A stretch of 37,269 nt of DNA from Lachnospiraceae bacterium (GTDB taxonomy: Bacteria > Bacillota > Clostridia > Lachnospirales > Lachnospiraceae), in NCBI GenBank assembly GCA_011959105.1, contig BLLU01000097.1:1-37269 (forward strand). The letters run 5' to 3'. How positions within the stretch are numbered: position 1 is the stretch's first letter; each line of letters starts with the position of its first letter. The notes beneath the pieces are model-generated. The model saw only the letters and a program-made list of their open reading frames with translations, was not told the origin of the DNA and did no database searches. Position numbers and translations under genes: made by a program. Shown here piece after piece: positions 7,268 through 15,900 of this stretch.

Positions 7268-8896
7268 ATGTCAAAACGAATCACAGCATTTTTTATTTCC
7301 CTGTGTCTTTTTATCCTCATGGCCACGCCCATGGCGGCTCTGGCGGCGGAGGAAATGCCGGCCGCAGAGTCGGCGGAAACCGTGTCCGGCAATGGCCTGG
7401 GGGAACCAGGGGGAACAGAGGAAGATCCGGGCACACTGGGGGAAACCGCGCCGGAAACCGGATGGATCCGGGTGCTGAAAACGGACGCGGACACAGGCGC
7501 TCCTTTGCCCGGCGCGTCTTTTAAAGTGTACCATGCGGCAGACGACACGGAGGCTGGGGAACTGCTGACAGGAAACGGCGGCATGGGGCAGACAGCTCTT
7601 GCGCCGGGGGATTATTACCTGCTGGAACAGTGTGCCCCGGAAGGCTACCAGCTGTCTGCGGAAAAATATGCGTTCACTGTGGCTGGCGGGGAAACGACAG
7701 CCCTTACGGCTGCCAATAAGCCCCTGCCAGCGCCGGAGCCGAAAATGGCGGCGTTAAAGATCACCAAAACGGACGCAGACCAGAAAGACCGGAGGCTGTC
7801 CGGAGCCGTGTTCTCCGTTTATGAGGAAGAAAGCGGCAGAAAAGTTGGGGAACTGATGACCGGGAACGACGGGACGGCAGGCATGGAGCTTTCCGCCGGC
7901 AGCTATACCATGAAAGAGACCACGGCCCCGGAAGGATATCTCCTTTCTTCCAATGCCATCCATGTCTCCCTGCAGGAAGGAGAAGTGAAGGAACTGACGG
8001 TCACAAACCGCAGGGAGGGAGAAACTGAGGACAGCGAAGAGCCGGGCGCGCTGCGGATCACCAAACGGGATTCCGAAAGCGGAAAACGCTTAAAAGACGC
8101 TATTTTCGGCATTTATGAGACAGACACGGACAACTGCATGGGGGAAGTCACCACTGACCGGAAAGGCGTGGCGGAGATCGAACTGGAACCGGGCAGTTAT
8201 TACCTCCTGGAACTGGAAGCCCCGGAAGGCTACCGGCTGGATGAAGAAAAGACCGGATTCCGTGTGCGTTCCGGGATAACGACGGAAAAAACCGTGAAAA
8301 ACGTAAAAGAAGAGGAAAAAGAAACAGAAGAAAAGAAGGAGGAGGAAAAGCAGGAAACAGGCGCACAGGCGTCCCCGTTCGACAGCCTGTTCTCCGCCCT
8401 TTCTTCCGCACCATTTTCAGGCACATCATCCACTGGCGCGTCCGCCACGTCTGCCCGAACCGGGGACAGTGGAAGCCAGACGGAAGCGAAAAAGACGGGG
8501 ACTTTGCAGGTCTCCAATTCTGCCGCCGGGACGGGGGAAAAACTTTCCGGGCAGGTGCTGGCTGTCTATAAAAGCGATGGGAAAAAGGCCGGGGAAGTGA
8601 CCGTAAAAAACGGGAAAGGGACGCTCACCCTGGCAGAAGGGGATTATTACCTCCGGGAAAGGAAATCCCCGGCAGGCTTTTTCGGGGAGACCGCCCGGAT
8701 CCGCTTTTCTGTCACGGCGAGCATGACGACGGAGGTGGAGATCACCAGTGAACGGGACATGGAGCATACCAACCCCCAAGACATCATACCCAAGACCGGG
8801 GAGACGCTCCCGCTTATCCCTGCGGGATTGTCCGCACTCTGTTTTCTGTCTGCGGCTGTCTGCGGTTTCTCCCTTAACAGAATGAAACAGACATAA
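7268..8896 (+). CDS. SpaA-repeat surface adhesin/pilin-like protein with IPKTG sorting signal
   Basis: 542 residues: signal peptide (about 1-26, A-A-L-A-A cleavage area), then four prealbumin-like SpaA domains at about 66-156, 161-248, 260-350 and 411-500. Each opens with a K-x-D-type strand such as ITKTDAD or ITKRDSE, and most close with a YYLLE-x-x-APEGY segment. In relatives such Lys and Glu residues make internal isopeptide bonds. A Lys/Glu-rich linker and a Ser/Thr-rich linker separate domains 3 and 4. The cell-wall sorting signal IPKTG is at 507-511, followed by a hydrophobic stretch and a short basic tail (R-M-K-Q-T). It is probably displayed on the cell surface by the sortase encoded just upstream and may hold mating cells together or bind host matrix (inference). 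The fourth domain is the most divergent. Confidence 0.9.
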   Translation: MSKRITAFFISLCLFILMATPMAALAAEEMPAAESAETVSGNGLGEPGGTEEDPGTLGETAPETGWIRVLKTDADTGAPLPGASFKVYHAADDTEAGELLTGNGGMGQTALAPGDYYLLEQCAPEGYQLSAEKYAFTVAGGETTALTAANKPLPAPEPKMAALKITKTDADQKDRRLSGAVFSVYEEESGRKVGELMTGNDGTAGMELSAGSYTMKETTAPEGYLLSSNAIHVSLQEGEVKELTVTNRREGETEDSEEPGALRITKRDSESGKRLKDAIFGIYETDTDNCMGEVTTDRKGVAEIELEPGSYYLLELEAPEGYRLDEEKTGFRVRSGITTEKTVKNVKEEEKETEEKKEEEKQETGAQASPFDSLFSALSSAPFSGTSSTGASATSARTGDSGSQTEAKKTGTLQVSNSAAGTGEKLSGQVLAVYKSDGKKAGEVTVKNGKGTLTLAEGDYYLRERKSPAGFFGETARIRFSVTASMTTEVEITSERDMEHTNPQDIIPKTGETLPLIPAGLSALCFLSAAVCGFSLNRMKQT

Positions 8897-8908
8897 CCGG
8901 AACAGACT

Positions 8909-8935
8909 GCCGGCGCGGGGATCCCCTGCGCCGGC
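8909..8935 (+). other. GC-rich perfect hairpin without U-tract
   Basis: GCCGGCGC (8909-8916) pairs perfectly with GCGCCGGC (8928-8935), and the 11-base loop contains a further palindrome (GGGGATCCCC). It lies between the adhesin stop and the topB ribosome site. No run of T follows, so it is not a standard terminator. It may stabilise or cut the transcript between the two genes. Confidence 0.6.
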
Positions 8936-8959
8936 CTTATCAGACAGGAGGAATGTATC

Positions 8960-11071
8960 TTGCCAACTTCTACTCTTATCATAACGGAAAAACCGAGCGT
9001 CGCACAGGCGGTCGCCAAAAGCATCGGCGTGGCCGGGCGCAGGGACGGCTACCTGGAGGGAAACGGCTATCTGGTAAGCTGGTGCGTCGGGCATCTGGTG
9101 GAGCTTTCCGCCGCCGACAGCTATGACCCGCGCTATTCCAGATGGACGCGTGAAGATCTCCCGATCCTGCCGGAACCCTGGCGCTTTTCAGTATCCCCGG
9201 CCACAAAAAAACAGTTTGAGATCTTAAAGGATCTGATGGAACGCCCTGACGTAACGGAACTGGTGGAAGCCACGGATGCAGGCCGGGAAGGGGAACTGAT
9301 CTTCCGGCTGGTCTACCACCAGGCGGGATGTAAAAAACCATTCCGGCGGCTCTGGATCTCGTCCATGGAGGATTCCGCCATCCGGGAGGGCATGGAACAT
9401 CTGCGCCCCGGAGAAGATTACGGCCTGCTTTATGAAGCCGCCCTGTGCCGCGCCAAGGCGGACTGGCTGGTGGGGATTAACGGCACAAGGCTTTTTACCA
9501 CCCTTTACCGGGGAAAGACCCTGAATGTAGGCCGTGTGATGACGCCCACTCTCGCACTCCTGGCGGAGCGGGAACAGGCGGTCAGCGGATTTAAAAAAGA
9601 AAAATTTTATACGGTGGAGCTGGACTGCGGCTCCCTGTCCGTATCAAGCCGCCGCTTTCCAAGCCGGACGGACGCGGAGAAGCTGCGGAGGACCTGCCTG
9701 GGAAAACAGGCCGCAGTACAGGCTGTAAACCGCCGGGAAAAGACGGAAAAGCCGCCGAAACTCTATGACCTTACCACCCTGCAAAGGGAAGCCAACCGGA
9801 TGTACGGCTATACCGCACAGCAGACGCTGGACTATATCCAGCTTTTGTATGAGAAGAAACTGGCGACCTACCCGCGCACGGATTCCCGGTATCTGACGGA
9901 AGACATGGCCTGTATGCTGCCGGAACTGTGCCGGGAGATCGCCGGCGCGTTCCCGTCTGCTTCGGGATTCCGGGGCGGCGTGAACGCGGCCCTTGTGACT
10001 GACAATTCCAAAGTCAGCGACCACCATGCCATACTTCCCACAAAAGAAACCGCACGGACAGATCTGACTGCCCTCCCTACCGGGGAGAAAAATATCCTCT
10101 CCCTCATTTCCATACGTCTTTTATGCGCCGTCTGCCCGGAAAAATATTCCTATGCGGATACGGAGGTGGCGCTTTTGTGTGAAGGGGAGACCTTTACTGT
10201 AAAAGGCCGCACGGAGCTTTCCGGGGGCTGGAGAGCCGTGGAACGCCCGTTTTTGGAAGCGTCAGGAAAAAAAACGGAGGATAAAACCGAAGCCCCGCCC
10301 CTGCCGGGATTATCCGAAGGGCAGAGCCTTACTGCGGAAGCCGCCGCGCTCCATGAGGGGACGACAAGCCCTCCCAAACGGTACACCGAAGATTCCCTCC
10401 TTTCCGCCATGGAAAACGCCGGGGCGGAAGAATTTGCACAGATCGAAGATGTGGAGCGCAAAGGGCTGGGGACGCCGGCCACCCGCGCGGGCGTGATCGA
10501 AAAGCTGGTAAAGGGCGGATTCGTGGAGCGGAAAAACAAGCTGCTGATCCCCACAAAAAAAGGCATGGAACTGATAAACGTGCTGCCGGACGCCGTAAAG
10601 AGCGCAAAGCTGACCGCTGATTGGGAAGAAGCCTTAAAAGAAGTGGAACGCGGGGAACGGAAGCCGGAGGAATTTATGGACGGGATCACCCGTATGGTCT
10701 GCGGGCTGGTGGAATCTTATAAAGATGCAGCGGCAGATACCGGCAGCGCCCTCTCCGGCTCCGCAAAAGAGGCCGTTGGCATCTGCCCCCGCTGCGGCAG
10801 GCCGGTCTATGAGGGAAAAAAGAGCTTCTACTGCTCCGGATATAAAGCGTCACCCTCCTGCGGCTTTGCCCTGTGGAAAGACAACCCGTATTTCAGGAGC
10901 AAGCGGAAGGAACTGACAAAAAAGACTGCCGCCGCCCTGCTGAAAAAAGGGAAGGTCAAAATGACCGGCCTGTATTCGGAAAAGAAAGGGATCTTCTATG
11001 ACGCTACGATCGTCATGGAGGACACAGGCGGAAAATATGTGAACTTTAAGCTGGAATTTGATAAAAAATAA
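8960..11071 (+). CDS. topB: DNA topoisomerase III (type IA)
   Basis: A type IA topoisomerase that passes single strands, expected to resolve joined or underwound DNA during element replication and transfer. The 703-residue protein has an N-terminal Toprim domain (IITEKPSVA with E10; DAGREGE at 106-112). The catalytic tyrosine is Y304 in TYPRTDSRY. The central gate domains follow, and a C-terminal zinc-ribbon module spans about 609-634 (C609, C612, C625, C634). TTG 8960 is the start: AGGAGG at 8946-8951 precedes it, and the protein begins PTSTLIITEKPS as expected for the family. The nearby ATG at 8953 is out of frame. The length is close to that of element-borne TopB proteins. Confidence 0.95.
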   Translation: MPTSTLIITEKPSVAQAVAKSIGVAGRRDGYLEGNGYLVSWCVGHLVELSAADSYDPRYSRWTREDLPILPEPWRFSVSPATKKQFEILKDLMERPDVTELVEATDAGREGELIFRLVYHQAGCKKPFRRLWISSMEDSAIREGMEHLRPGEDYGLLYEAALCRAKADWLVGINGTRLFTTLYRGKTLNVGRVMTPTLALLAEREQAVSGFKKEKFYTVELDCGSLSVSSRRFPSRTDAEKLRRTCLGKQAAVQAVNRREKTEKPPKLYDLTTLQREANRMYGYTAQQTLDYIQLLYEKKLATYPRTDSRYLTEDMACMLPELCREIAGAFPSASGFRGGVNAALVTDNSKVSDHHAILPTKETARTDLTALPTGEKNILSLISIRLLCAVCPEKYSYADTEVALLCEGETFTVKGRTELSGGWRAVERPFLEASGKKTEDKTEAPPLPGLSEGQSLTAEAAALHEGTTSPPKRYTEDSLLSAMENAGAEEFAQIEDVERKGLGTPATRAGVIEKLVKGGFVERKNKLLIPTKKGMELINVLPDAVKSAKLTADWEEALKEVERGERKPEEFMDGITRMVCGLVESYKDAAADTGSALSGSAKEAVGICPRCGRPVYEGKKSFYCSGYKASPSCGFALWKDNPYFRSKRKELTKKTAAALLKKGKVKMTGLYSEKKGIFYDATIVMEDTGGKYVNFKLEFDKK

Positions 11072-11089
11072 AAGAAGGAGGCGACCCGT

Positions 11090-11764
11090 TTGGAACCAAA
11101 ACAGAAACTGGAGGAATTTGCCGCGCAGCAGCCGGACAGATACCGTTATTACATTACCAATGAGGCCCTGCAGAAAGGAACCTGCCCCCACATGGAGGAC
11201 ATGAAGCTGGTGGAGATTAAGGAGATCGCGCCTGTCCTTGTAGAGAACGGCACAGTCAAAGCCTTCGGGTATGTGGAATACCCCAGGCCGCTGGCAAAAG
11301 AGCAGGAAAAGGAATACGCCCTTGTACCCGCATCAGAAAATGGAAACCACCTGCGGGCGACAGAGCTTTCCACGGAGCAGAATATGAACATGATCGACGG
11401 GATCCCCAACAATGAGCCGCCCCGTGTCAACCAGGGTTATACCATACTGGAAAGTGAAACTGTCGGCCACATGGAATATGTCCTCGCCGAAAATCAGGAC
11501 GCGCCCCAGCCCTACGCAACATGGGCGCGGAACATAAAAAACGATGAACAGCGGGGGGATGAAAATTTCTTCTGGGGCCATTATTTTTGCGACCCGGAAG
11601 CGGCAGCCAAAGACTTCCACGCAAGGGCGGATGAACAGCGGGATTATTTACGGGAAAGCCGCCCGTCGCTCCTCGACATGCTGCGGCAGGATCAGAAAGA
11701 AGCCGCCCGTTCCATTCAGGAACTGCCCGCCATGGATCATGTAAAACGGGGGCTGGAAAGGTAG
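11090..11764 (+). CDS. Conserved element protein of unknown function
   Basis: A 224-residue, acidic, soluble-looking protein with no signal peptide or membrane segment. A central part (about 120-180) has Y-T-I-L-E-S, a W-A-R-N segment and G-H-Y-F-C-D-P-E-A-A-A-K-D-F, which recalls the repeating domain shared by element proteins annotated DUF4316 or YodL-like. The match is from memory and weak. TTG 11090 is chosen because AAGGAGG lies at 11075-11081 with good spacing and no other start is near. It follows topB by 18 bases and precedes the next gene by 5, so the three form one transcript. Its role in transfer is unknown. Confidence 0.7.
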   Translation: MEPKQKLEEFAAQQPDRYRYYITNEALQKGTCPHMEDMKLVEIKEIAPVLVENGTVKAFGYVEYPRPLAKEQEKEYALVPASENGNHLRATELSTEQNMNMIDGIPNNEPPRVNQGYTILESETVGHMEYVLAENQDAPQPYATWARNIKNDEQRGDENFFWGHYFCDPEAAAKDFHARADEQRDYLRESRPSLLDMLRQDQKEAARSIQELPAMDHVKRGLER

Positions 11765-11769
11765 GGAAA

Positions 11770-12048
11770 ATGAAGCTGACAAACTATGAAAAAGAGAGCG
11801 TCTTTCTCTTTAATGAAGCAGACCGGACGGCAAGCATCTATACCCATAATGCCGCCCTGATCCGGCAGCTGACAACGCTGTGCGGCTCCCATCCGGAGCA
11901 GGTAAAACGCACCGGAGATAACGGCTGCGGAGGACTGACTTTTGAACTGCCGAAGAAGTGGCTGAAAATAGTCCCGCCCCGCGTCCTGTCTGCGGCACAA
12001 AAAGAAGTGCTGGAAAAAATGAACCGGAGCCGCTGGGGCAGAGAATAG
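11770..12048 (+). CDS. Conserved small element protein of unknown function
   Basis: A 92-residue protein beginning MKLTNYEKESVFLFNEADR, with a short beta/alpha pattern, a central Y-T-H-N-A-A-L segment and a basic C-terminal part (P-K-K-W-L-K-I-V-P-P-R). Small proteins with this opening are familiar from Firmicute elements near topB, but no function is assigned to them. The C-terminal R/K-rich segment could touch nucleic acid (guess). ATG 11770 lies 5 bases after the preceding stop and its ribosome site (GGAAAGGTAGGG) overlaps that stop. It is the last gene of the first transfer block and ends 4 bases before the end of the oppositely oriented regulator gene. No terminator hairpin is visible between them. 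Confidence 0.7.
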   Translation: MKLTNYEKESVFLFNEADRTASIYTHNAALIRQLTTLCGSHPEQVKRTGDNGCGGLTFELPKKWLKIVPPRVLSAAQKEVLEKMNRSRWGRE

Positions 12049-12052
12049 ACCG

Positions 12053-12382
12053 TTATCCCATGCTCTTTACCAGGCGCAGGATAAAATCCTTAAACAATTC
12101 CTGCTGTTCGTCAGGCAGCGTGTTTAAAGCATCCCTCACAAGATTGCCTGTGTCTACCGCTTTTAAGCTGTCCTGGAGCAGATATTCCGGGGAAACGCCT
12201 GCTGCATTGACGATCCCGACAAAGGTTTCCAGCTTCGGCGCTTTGATGCCTCTCTCGATATCCGCAAGATACCGTTCGGAAATGCCGCACTGCTCCGCAA
12301 ATTCTTTCATGGTCAGCTTTCTGGCGACCCGGCAGGAACGGAGCCGCTCTCCCATGAGCAGTATATTGAATGGTTGTTCCAT
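12053..12382 (-). CDS. XRE-family transcriptional regulator
   Basis: A 109-residue regulator with an N-terminal Cro/CI-type helix-turn-helix (about residues 10-66). The scanning pattern K-L-T-M-K-E-F-A-E-Q-C-G-I-S-E-R-Y-L-A-D-I-E-R-G is canonical. A short C-terminal helical tail may serve dimerisation. On its strand GGAGAG precedes ATG 12382 at good spacing. It is divergent from the second transfer block (12626 onward), and the 243-base gap between them carries two near-identical 22-base repeats, so it probably controls that block and itself (inference). It runs head-on into the end of the first block, which could let the two transcripts interfere. Confidence 0.85.
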   Translation of the reverse strand: MEQPFNILLMGERLRSCRVARKLTMKEFAEQCGISERYLADIERGIKAPKLETFVGIVNAAGVSPEYLLQDSLKAVDTGNLVRDALNTLPDEQQELFKDFILRLVKSMG

Positions 12383-12415
12383 GACTGATCTCTCCTTATA
12401 TTATGTTCGTGTTCC

Positions 12416-12437
12416 ATGAACTACTGGCACATATAAA
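12416..12437 (+). repeat. Control-region direct repeat, copy 1
   Basis: ATGAACTA, five variable bases, then ACATATAAA. A second copy lies at 12575-12596 in the same direction. The two agree at 18 of 22 positions or close to it, and both full outer blocks are identical. This copy is next to the start of the XRE gene. Confidence 0.6.
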
Positions 12438-12574
12438 GTATAGATAGCGCACGGATTTCTTGAAATGATTCAATAGACGTGAAAAATTGTATTTTATGAA
12501 CCATTAAATCATAAAATTTTTATAAACAACAGACTTCGACAGATTATGCGCTTTTTATGGTTTATGATATGTTT

Positions 12575-12596
12575 ATGAACTAACAGAACATATAAA
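12575..12596 (+). repeat. Control-region direct repeat, copy 2
   Basis: Same outer blocks as copy 1 (ATGAACTA and ACATATAAA, five bases between), 159 bases downstream and about 30 bases before the start of the Spo0A-C-like gene. The pair frames the divergent intergenic region and is a good candidate for operator sites of the neighbouring XRE protein. A small TTGAA-ATGA-TTCAA palindrome lies between them at 12460-12473. Confidence 0.55.
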
Positions 12597-12625
12597 ACGC
12601 CTAACAAATCATAAGGAGAACAGTT

Positions 12626-12853
12626 ATGAATATGAAGAAGATACTGAAACGGATCGCGAAAGAAAACGGCGTTACGGTAGAGGAAGTGAGGGAAGAAATG
12701 CAGAAAGCCATAACCGAAGCATGGAAGAACCCTCCGGCGGACGGCGGCGTGACAGCGGCGTACCAGAGGAAGGTGCCGTGCAAAGGGGAAGTCCCTACGC
12801 CGGAAGAACTGATCCGGTATGCTGCGGCAGAGATCCGGAGACAGGCAGGATGA
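12626..12853 (+). CDS. Small Spo0A C-terminal-like DNA-binding protein
   Basis: A 75-residue protein starting MNMKKILKRIAKENGVTVEEV. It matches in length and pattern a group of small element proteins usually annotated as Spo0A C-terminal-domain-like. The residues suggest a short helical fold with a helix-turn-helix-like stretch (K-E-N-G-V-T-V-E-E-V-R-E-E-M) and a conserved V-P-T-P-E-E-L-I segment near the end. AAGGAG at about 12612-12617 precedes ATG 12626. It is the first gene of the second block, divergent from the XRE gene, and is followed by a strong hairpin before the giant methylase/helicase gene. It could be a regulator of that block (inference). Confidence 0.65.
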   Translation: MNMKKILKRIAKENGVTVEEVREEMQKAITEAWKNPPADGGVTAAYQRKVPCKGEVPTPEELIRYAAAEIRRQAG

Positions 12854-12900
12854 AACTGTCCCATGCACAAAACAGACAGCCGTAAAAAAGAATAAAAAGC

Positions 12901-12945
12901 AGGAAAGCCCATGAAAACGGTGTGGAACCGGACATGGGCTTTCCT
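12901..12945 (+). terminator. Hairpin between small regulator and giant helicase gene (terminator or attenuator)
   Basis: A perfect 13-base stem: AGGAAAGCCCATG (12901-12913) pairs with CATGGGCTTTCCT (12933-12945). An inner CGGT/ACCG stem sits in the loop (12918-12921 with 12927-12930). Only a weak T-run follows, so it may terminate partly. It lies in the leader 34 bases before the helicase start. Confidence 0.6.
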
Positions 12946-12978
12946 TATGTCAGAAACCATATAAGAAGGAGGTTACGC

Positions 12979-15900
12979 ATGGCAAGAAAGTTACAGCTTG
13001 TGTCGCAGCTGGCAGACCAGACCGCCCATGATGTCACGCGGGGCGTAGACAACTGGAAGAATTATCTGGACAGCGCGTCACGGCTCTATAAGTACAAGTT
13101 TGAAGACCAGCTCCTGATCTACGCACAGCGGCCGGATGCCACGGCCTGTGCGTCGATGGAACTGTGGAATGAAAAAATGCGCCGCTGGGTGAAGGCAGGC
13201 TCTAAAGGCATCGCCCTGATCCATGAAAACGAAAACGGCAGACCCCGACTGGAATATGTCTTTGACGTGTCCGATACCCGGCCTGTGCGCGGCGCAAGGA
13301 TGCCTTACCTGTGGGAAATGAGGGAAGAACACCACCCGGCTGTTGTTGCCGCACTGGAGAAACAGTACGGAGTGGGAAGCCAGCAGGATCTGGGAAGCCG
13401 CCTGATGGAGACAGCTTCCAGTATTGTAGAAGAAGCCTACCCGGAATATCTGCGTGATCTGGCCTATGACGCAGAGAACAGCTTCCTGGAAGAGATGGAC
13501 GACCTCAACCGGGAAGTATGCTTCCGGGACACCCTGACGGCCAGCGTCCAGTACACGCTCCTTACCCGCTGCGGCCTGGACGCTTCTGACTATCTGGAGG
13601 ATGACGATCTCCGGGGAATCACGGAATTTTCCACCCCTGCCGCCCTGCACCATCTGGGCGATGCCGCAAGCACTATCTCCATGGGAATCCTCCAGGAGAT
13701 CGGGCGGACGATCCGGAGCTTTGACCGGGAACAGATAAACGAACAGCAGAAAAAGAAAGAAAAACCGCTTGAAAATGCCGCTGACATCGGTTATACTAAA
13801 GACACAAGGAACTTTAACACTTTAAAGCGTGAAAATCAGGAAAGGAGCATACAACATGACAGAGCTGACATACAGGAAGAACGGGGATTATCTGATACCG
13901 GATCTGGTGATGGACGGGGAGGAAGAAGCGGAGGAAATCCTGTTAGGGAAATACGGGCTTCTGAGGCAGACCTTCCTGAAGGAACACCACCACGGGACGT
14001 ACACCTCCATGTTGCTGACGGGGAGGCTTATGCCGCACCTGAAACAGATCGACGAGCAGGCACAGGAGCAGACAGACCAGATGGTAGCCACAATGATGAA
14101 GCAGAGCGGAGTGGACGAGGGACTGAAGGAGCGCGACCAGATGGCCTGGGTGCAGGCGGTCAACAGCTTCACGGCACAGGCGGAGGAAGTGGTGCTGAAG
14201 GAGATCGTCTACCGGTAAGTCCGGAAAAGGACGGACAGGAAATAATAAACGGACAACTGAATACAGACAGACAGGAAACGGCGGGTGAGGAACCTGCCGT
14301 TTCTGCGTCCGGGGAAAAAGAGATAAAGGAACCGCAGTATTTTCAGTTTTCCCTTTTCCCTACCGTAGAGGAACAGGCAGAACGTATCGCAGAGGCGCAG
14401 GAAAAAGACAGACAGGCGAAAAAAGCCGCACATACAACAGACAGGACAGCTCCGCAGGTGACGGACGCAGTGATCGGCCGCGCCCTTACCAGCGGCGGGA
14501 ATGAAAAAAACAGTATCTTGCGGATCGCCGCATTTTATCAAAAAGATCCCGATGTGGGACAGGCCGCTGCGTTTCTCGCAGAGGAATACAAATCCGGCGG
14601 CAAGGGACTTTCCATTGGCGGCAGGGATTATGCCATGTGGTTTGACCGGGACGGTATCCGTATTGCACAGGGGCACACTGCCAATATCCCCGGCGCTGCG
14701 CTTATTTCCTGGGAAAAGGCGGCAGAAATGGTGTCCGGTCTTTTGGAAGAAGGGCGCTATGCCGCCCAGGAAACTTTAGATTCCGCAAGGCAGAACGAGT
14801 ACCGGGAACTGGCGGAAAAGCTGTGGTATTTAAGGCAGGATCTGAGTGATGTGGGAAAGGAAATGGATGCGCTGCCTTTCCTTTCGGAACTTTATGATAC
14901 TTACCACGGATTTCCTGACTGTACGGAGAAGCTGGCGGAATGCCTGGCGGATCCGGAAACACGGAAGCGTCTGATGTACGAGGTTGACGGGTTTGCCAGG
15001 GAATATGCCGGGAACCGCGATCTTCTCCGCTTCCATTTCCATGAACCGTCCAGGCTTGCCGCCCGCATCTCGCTTCTGTCCCATGAGCCAAAGGAATTTA
15101 CCGCGCTGGAAGGTTTTGAGCCTGCAAGGGCCAGCTTTATCACGGAGGACGAGATCGACCGTATGCTCACCGGGGGCAGCGGCATATCGGAAGGAAAGAT
15201 GCGGATCTATTCCTATTTTGTGCAGGGACATGACGCAAAAGAGCGAGCCGCATTTCTGCGGGATGAATATGGAACCGGAGGACATGGCCGTACCGGATAC
15301 AATGAATGGCACGATTCAAAAGGGATAAAGCTTACCCGGAGCGATGAAAATTCCGGCTATGAAGGCTATGACACCGTACGGCTGAACTGGGACAAGGTGC
15401 AGAAACGGATCGGGCAGCTTGTTGACAGCGGCAGATATCTGACTTCAAAAGAAATGACCTATACCGCCCAGTATGAAAAGATACAGCTTGCCCGGAACAT
15501 CGTCACGTTCTATTCCTGCGACCCTAACCGTGAAACGGATATTTCCCCCTATGACCGGAGCTATGATGAGGCGCAGAAAAAGATCCTCACTGCGTTGGGT
15601 GATCCGGAGAAAAGCGCGGCGATGTATGAGGACATAATAAAGCGGTTCGCACTGGTGCAGCCGGACGAGCGCAATTACCATCTCATGCAGAGAGCCGTGG
15701 ACAACATGGGCGCATACCAGAGGGGCGAATATTCCCTGTTCACCCCTCTTTCAGCGGAAACTTTGCAGGAACAGCGGCAGAAAAAGAAAGAAGCGGAAAA
15801 ATCTTCCGCCAAAAAAGAAGCAAAACCGCTGGATGAACTGGAAGCGGCAGCCCGCGCACTGGCGAAAAAACAGCGCCAGAAGGCAAAAGAAGATTCTAAC

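Noticed and set aside
12922..12978. Upstream ATG for the giant helicase protein
   Set aside because: It falls in the loop and stem of the leader hairpin with no ribosome site; ATG 12979 has AAGGAGG at the right distance.
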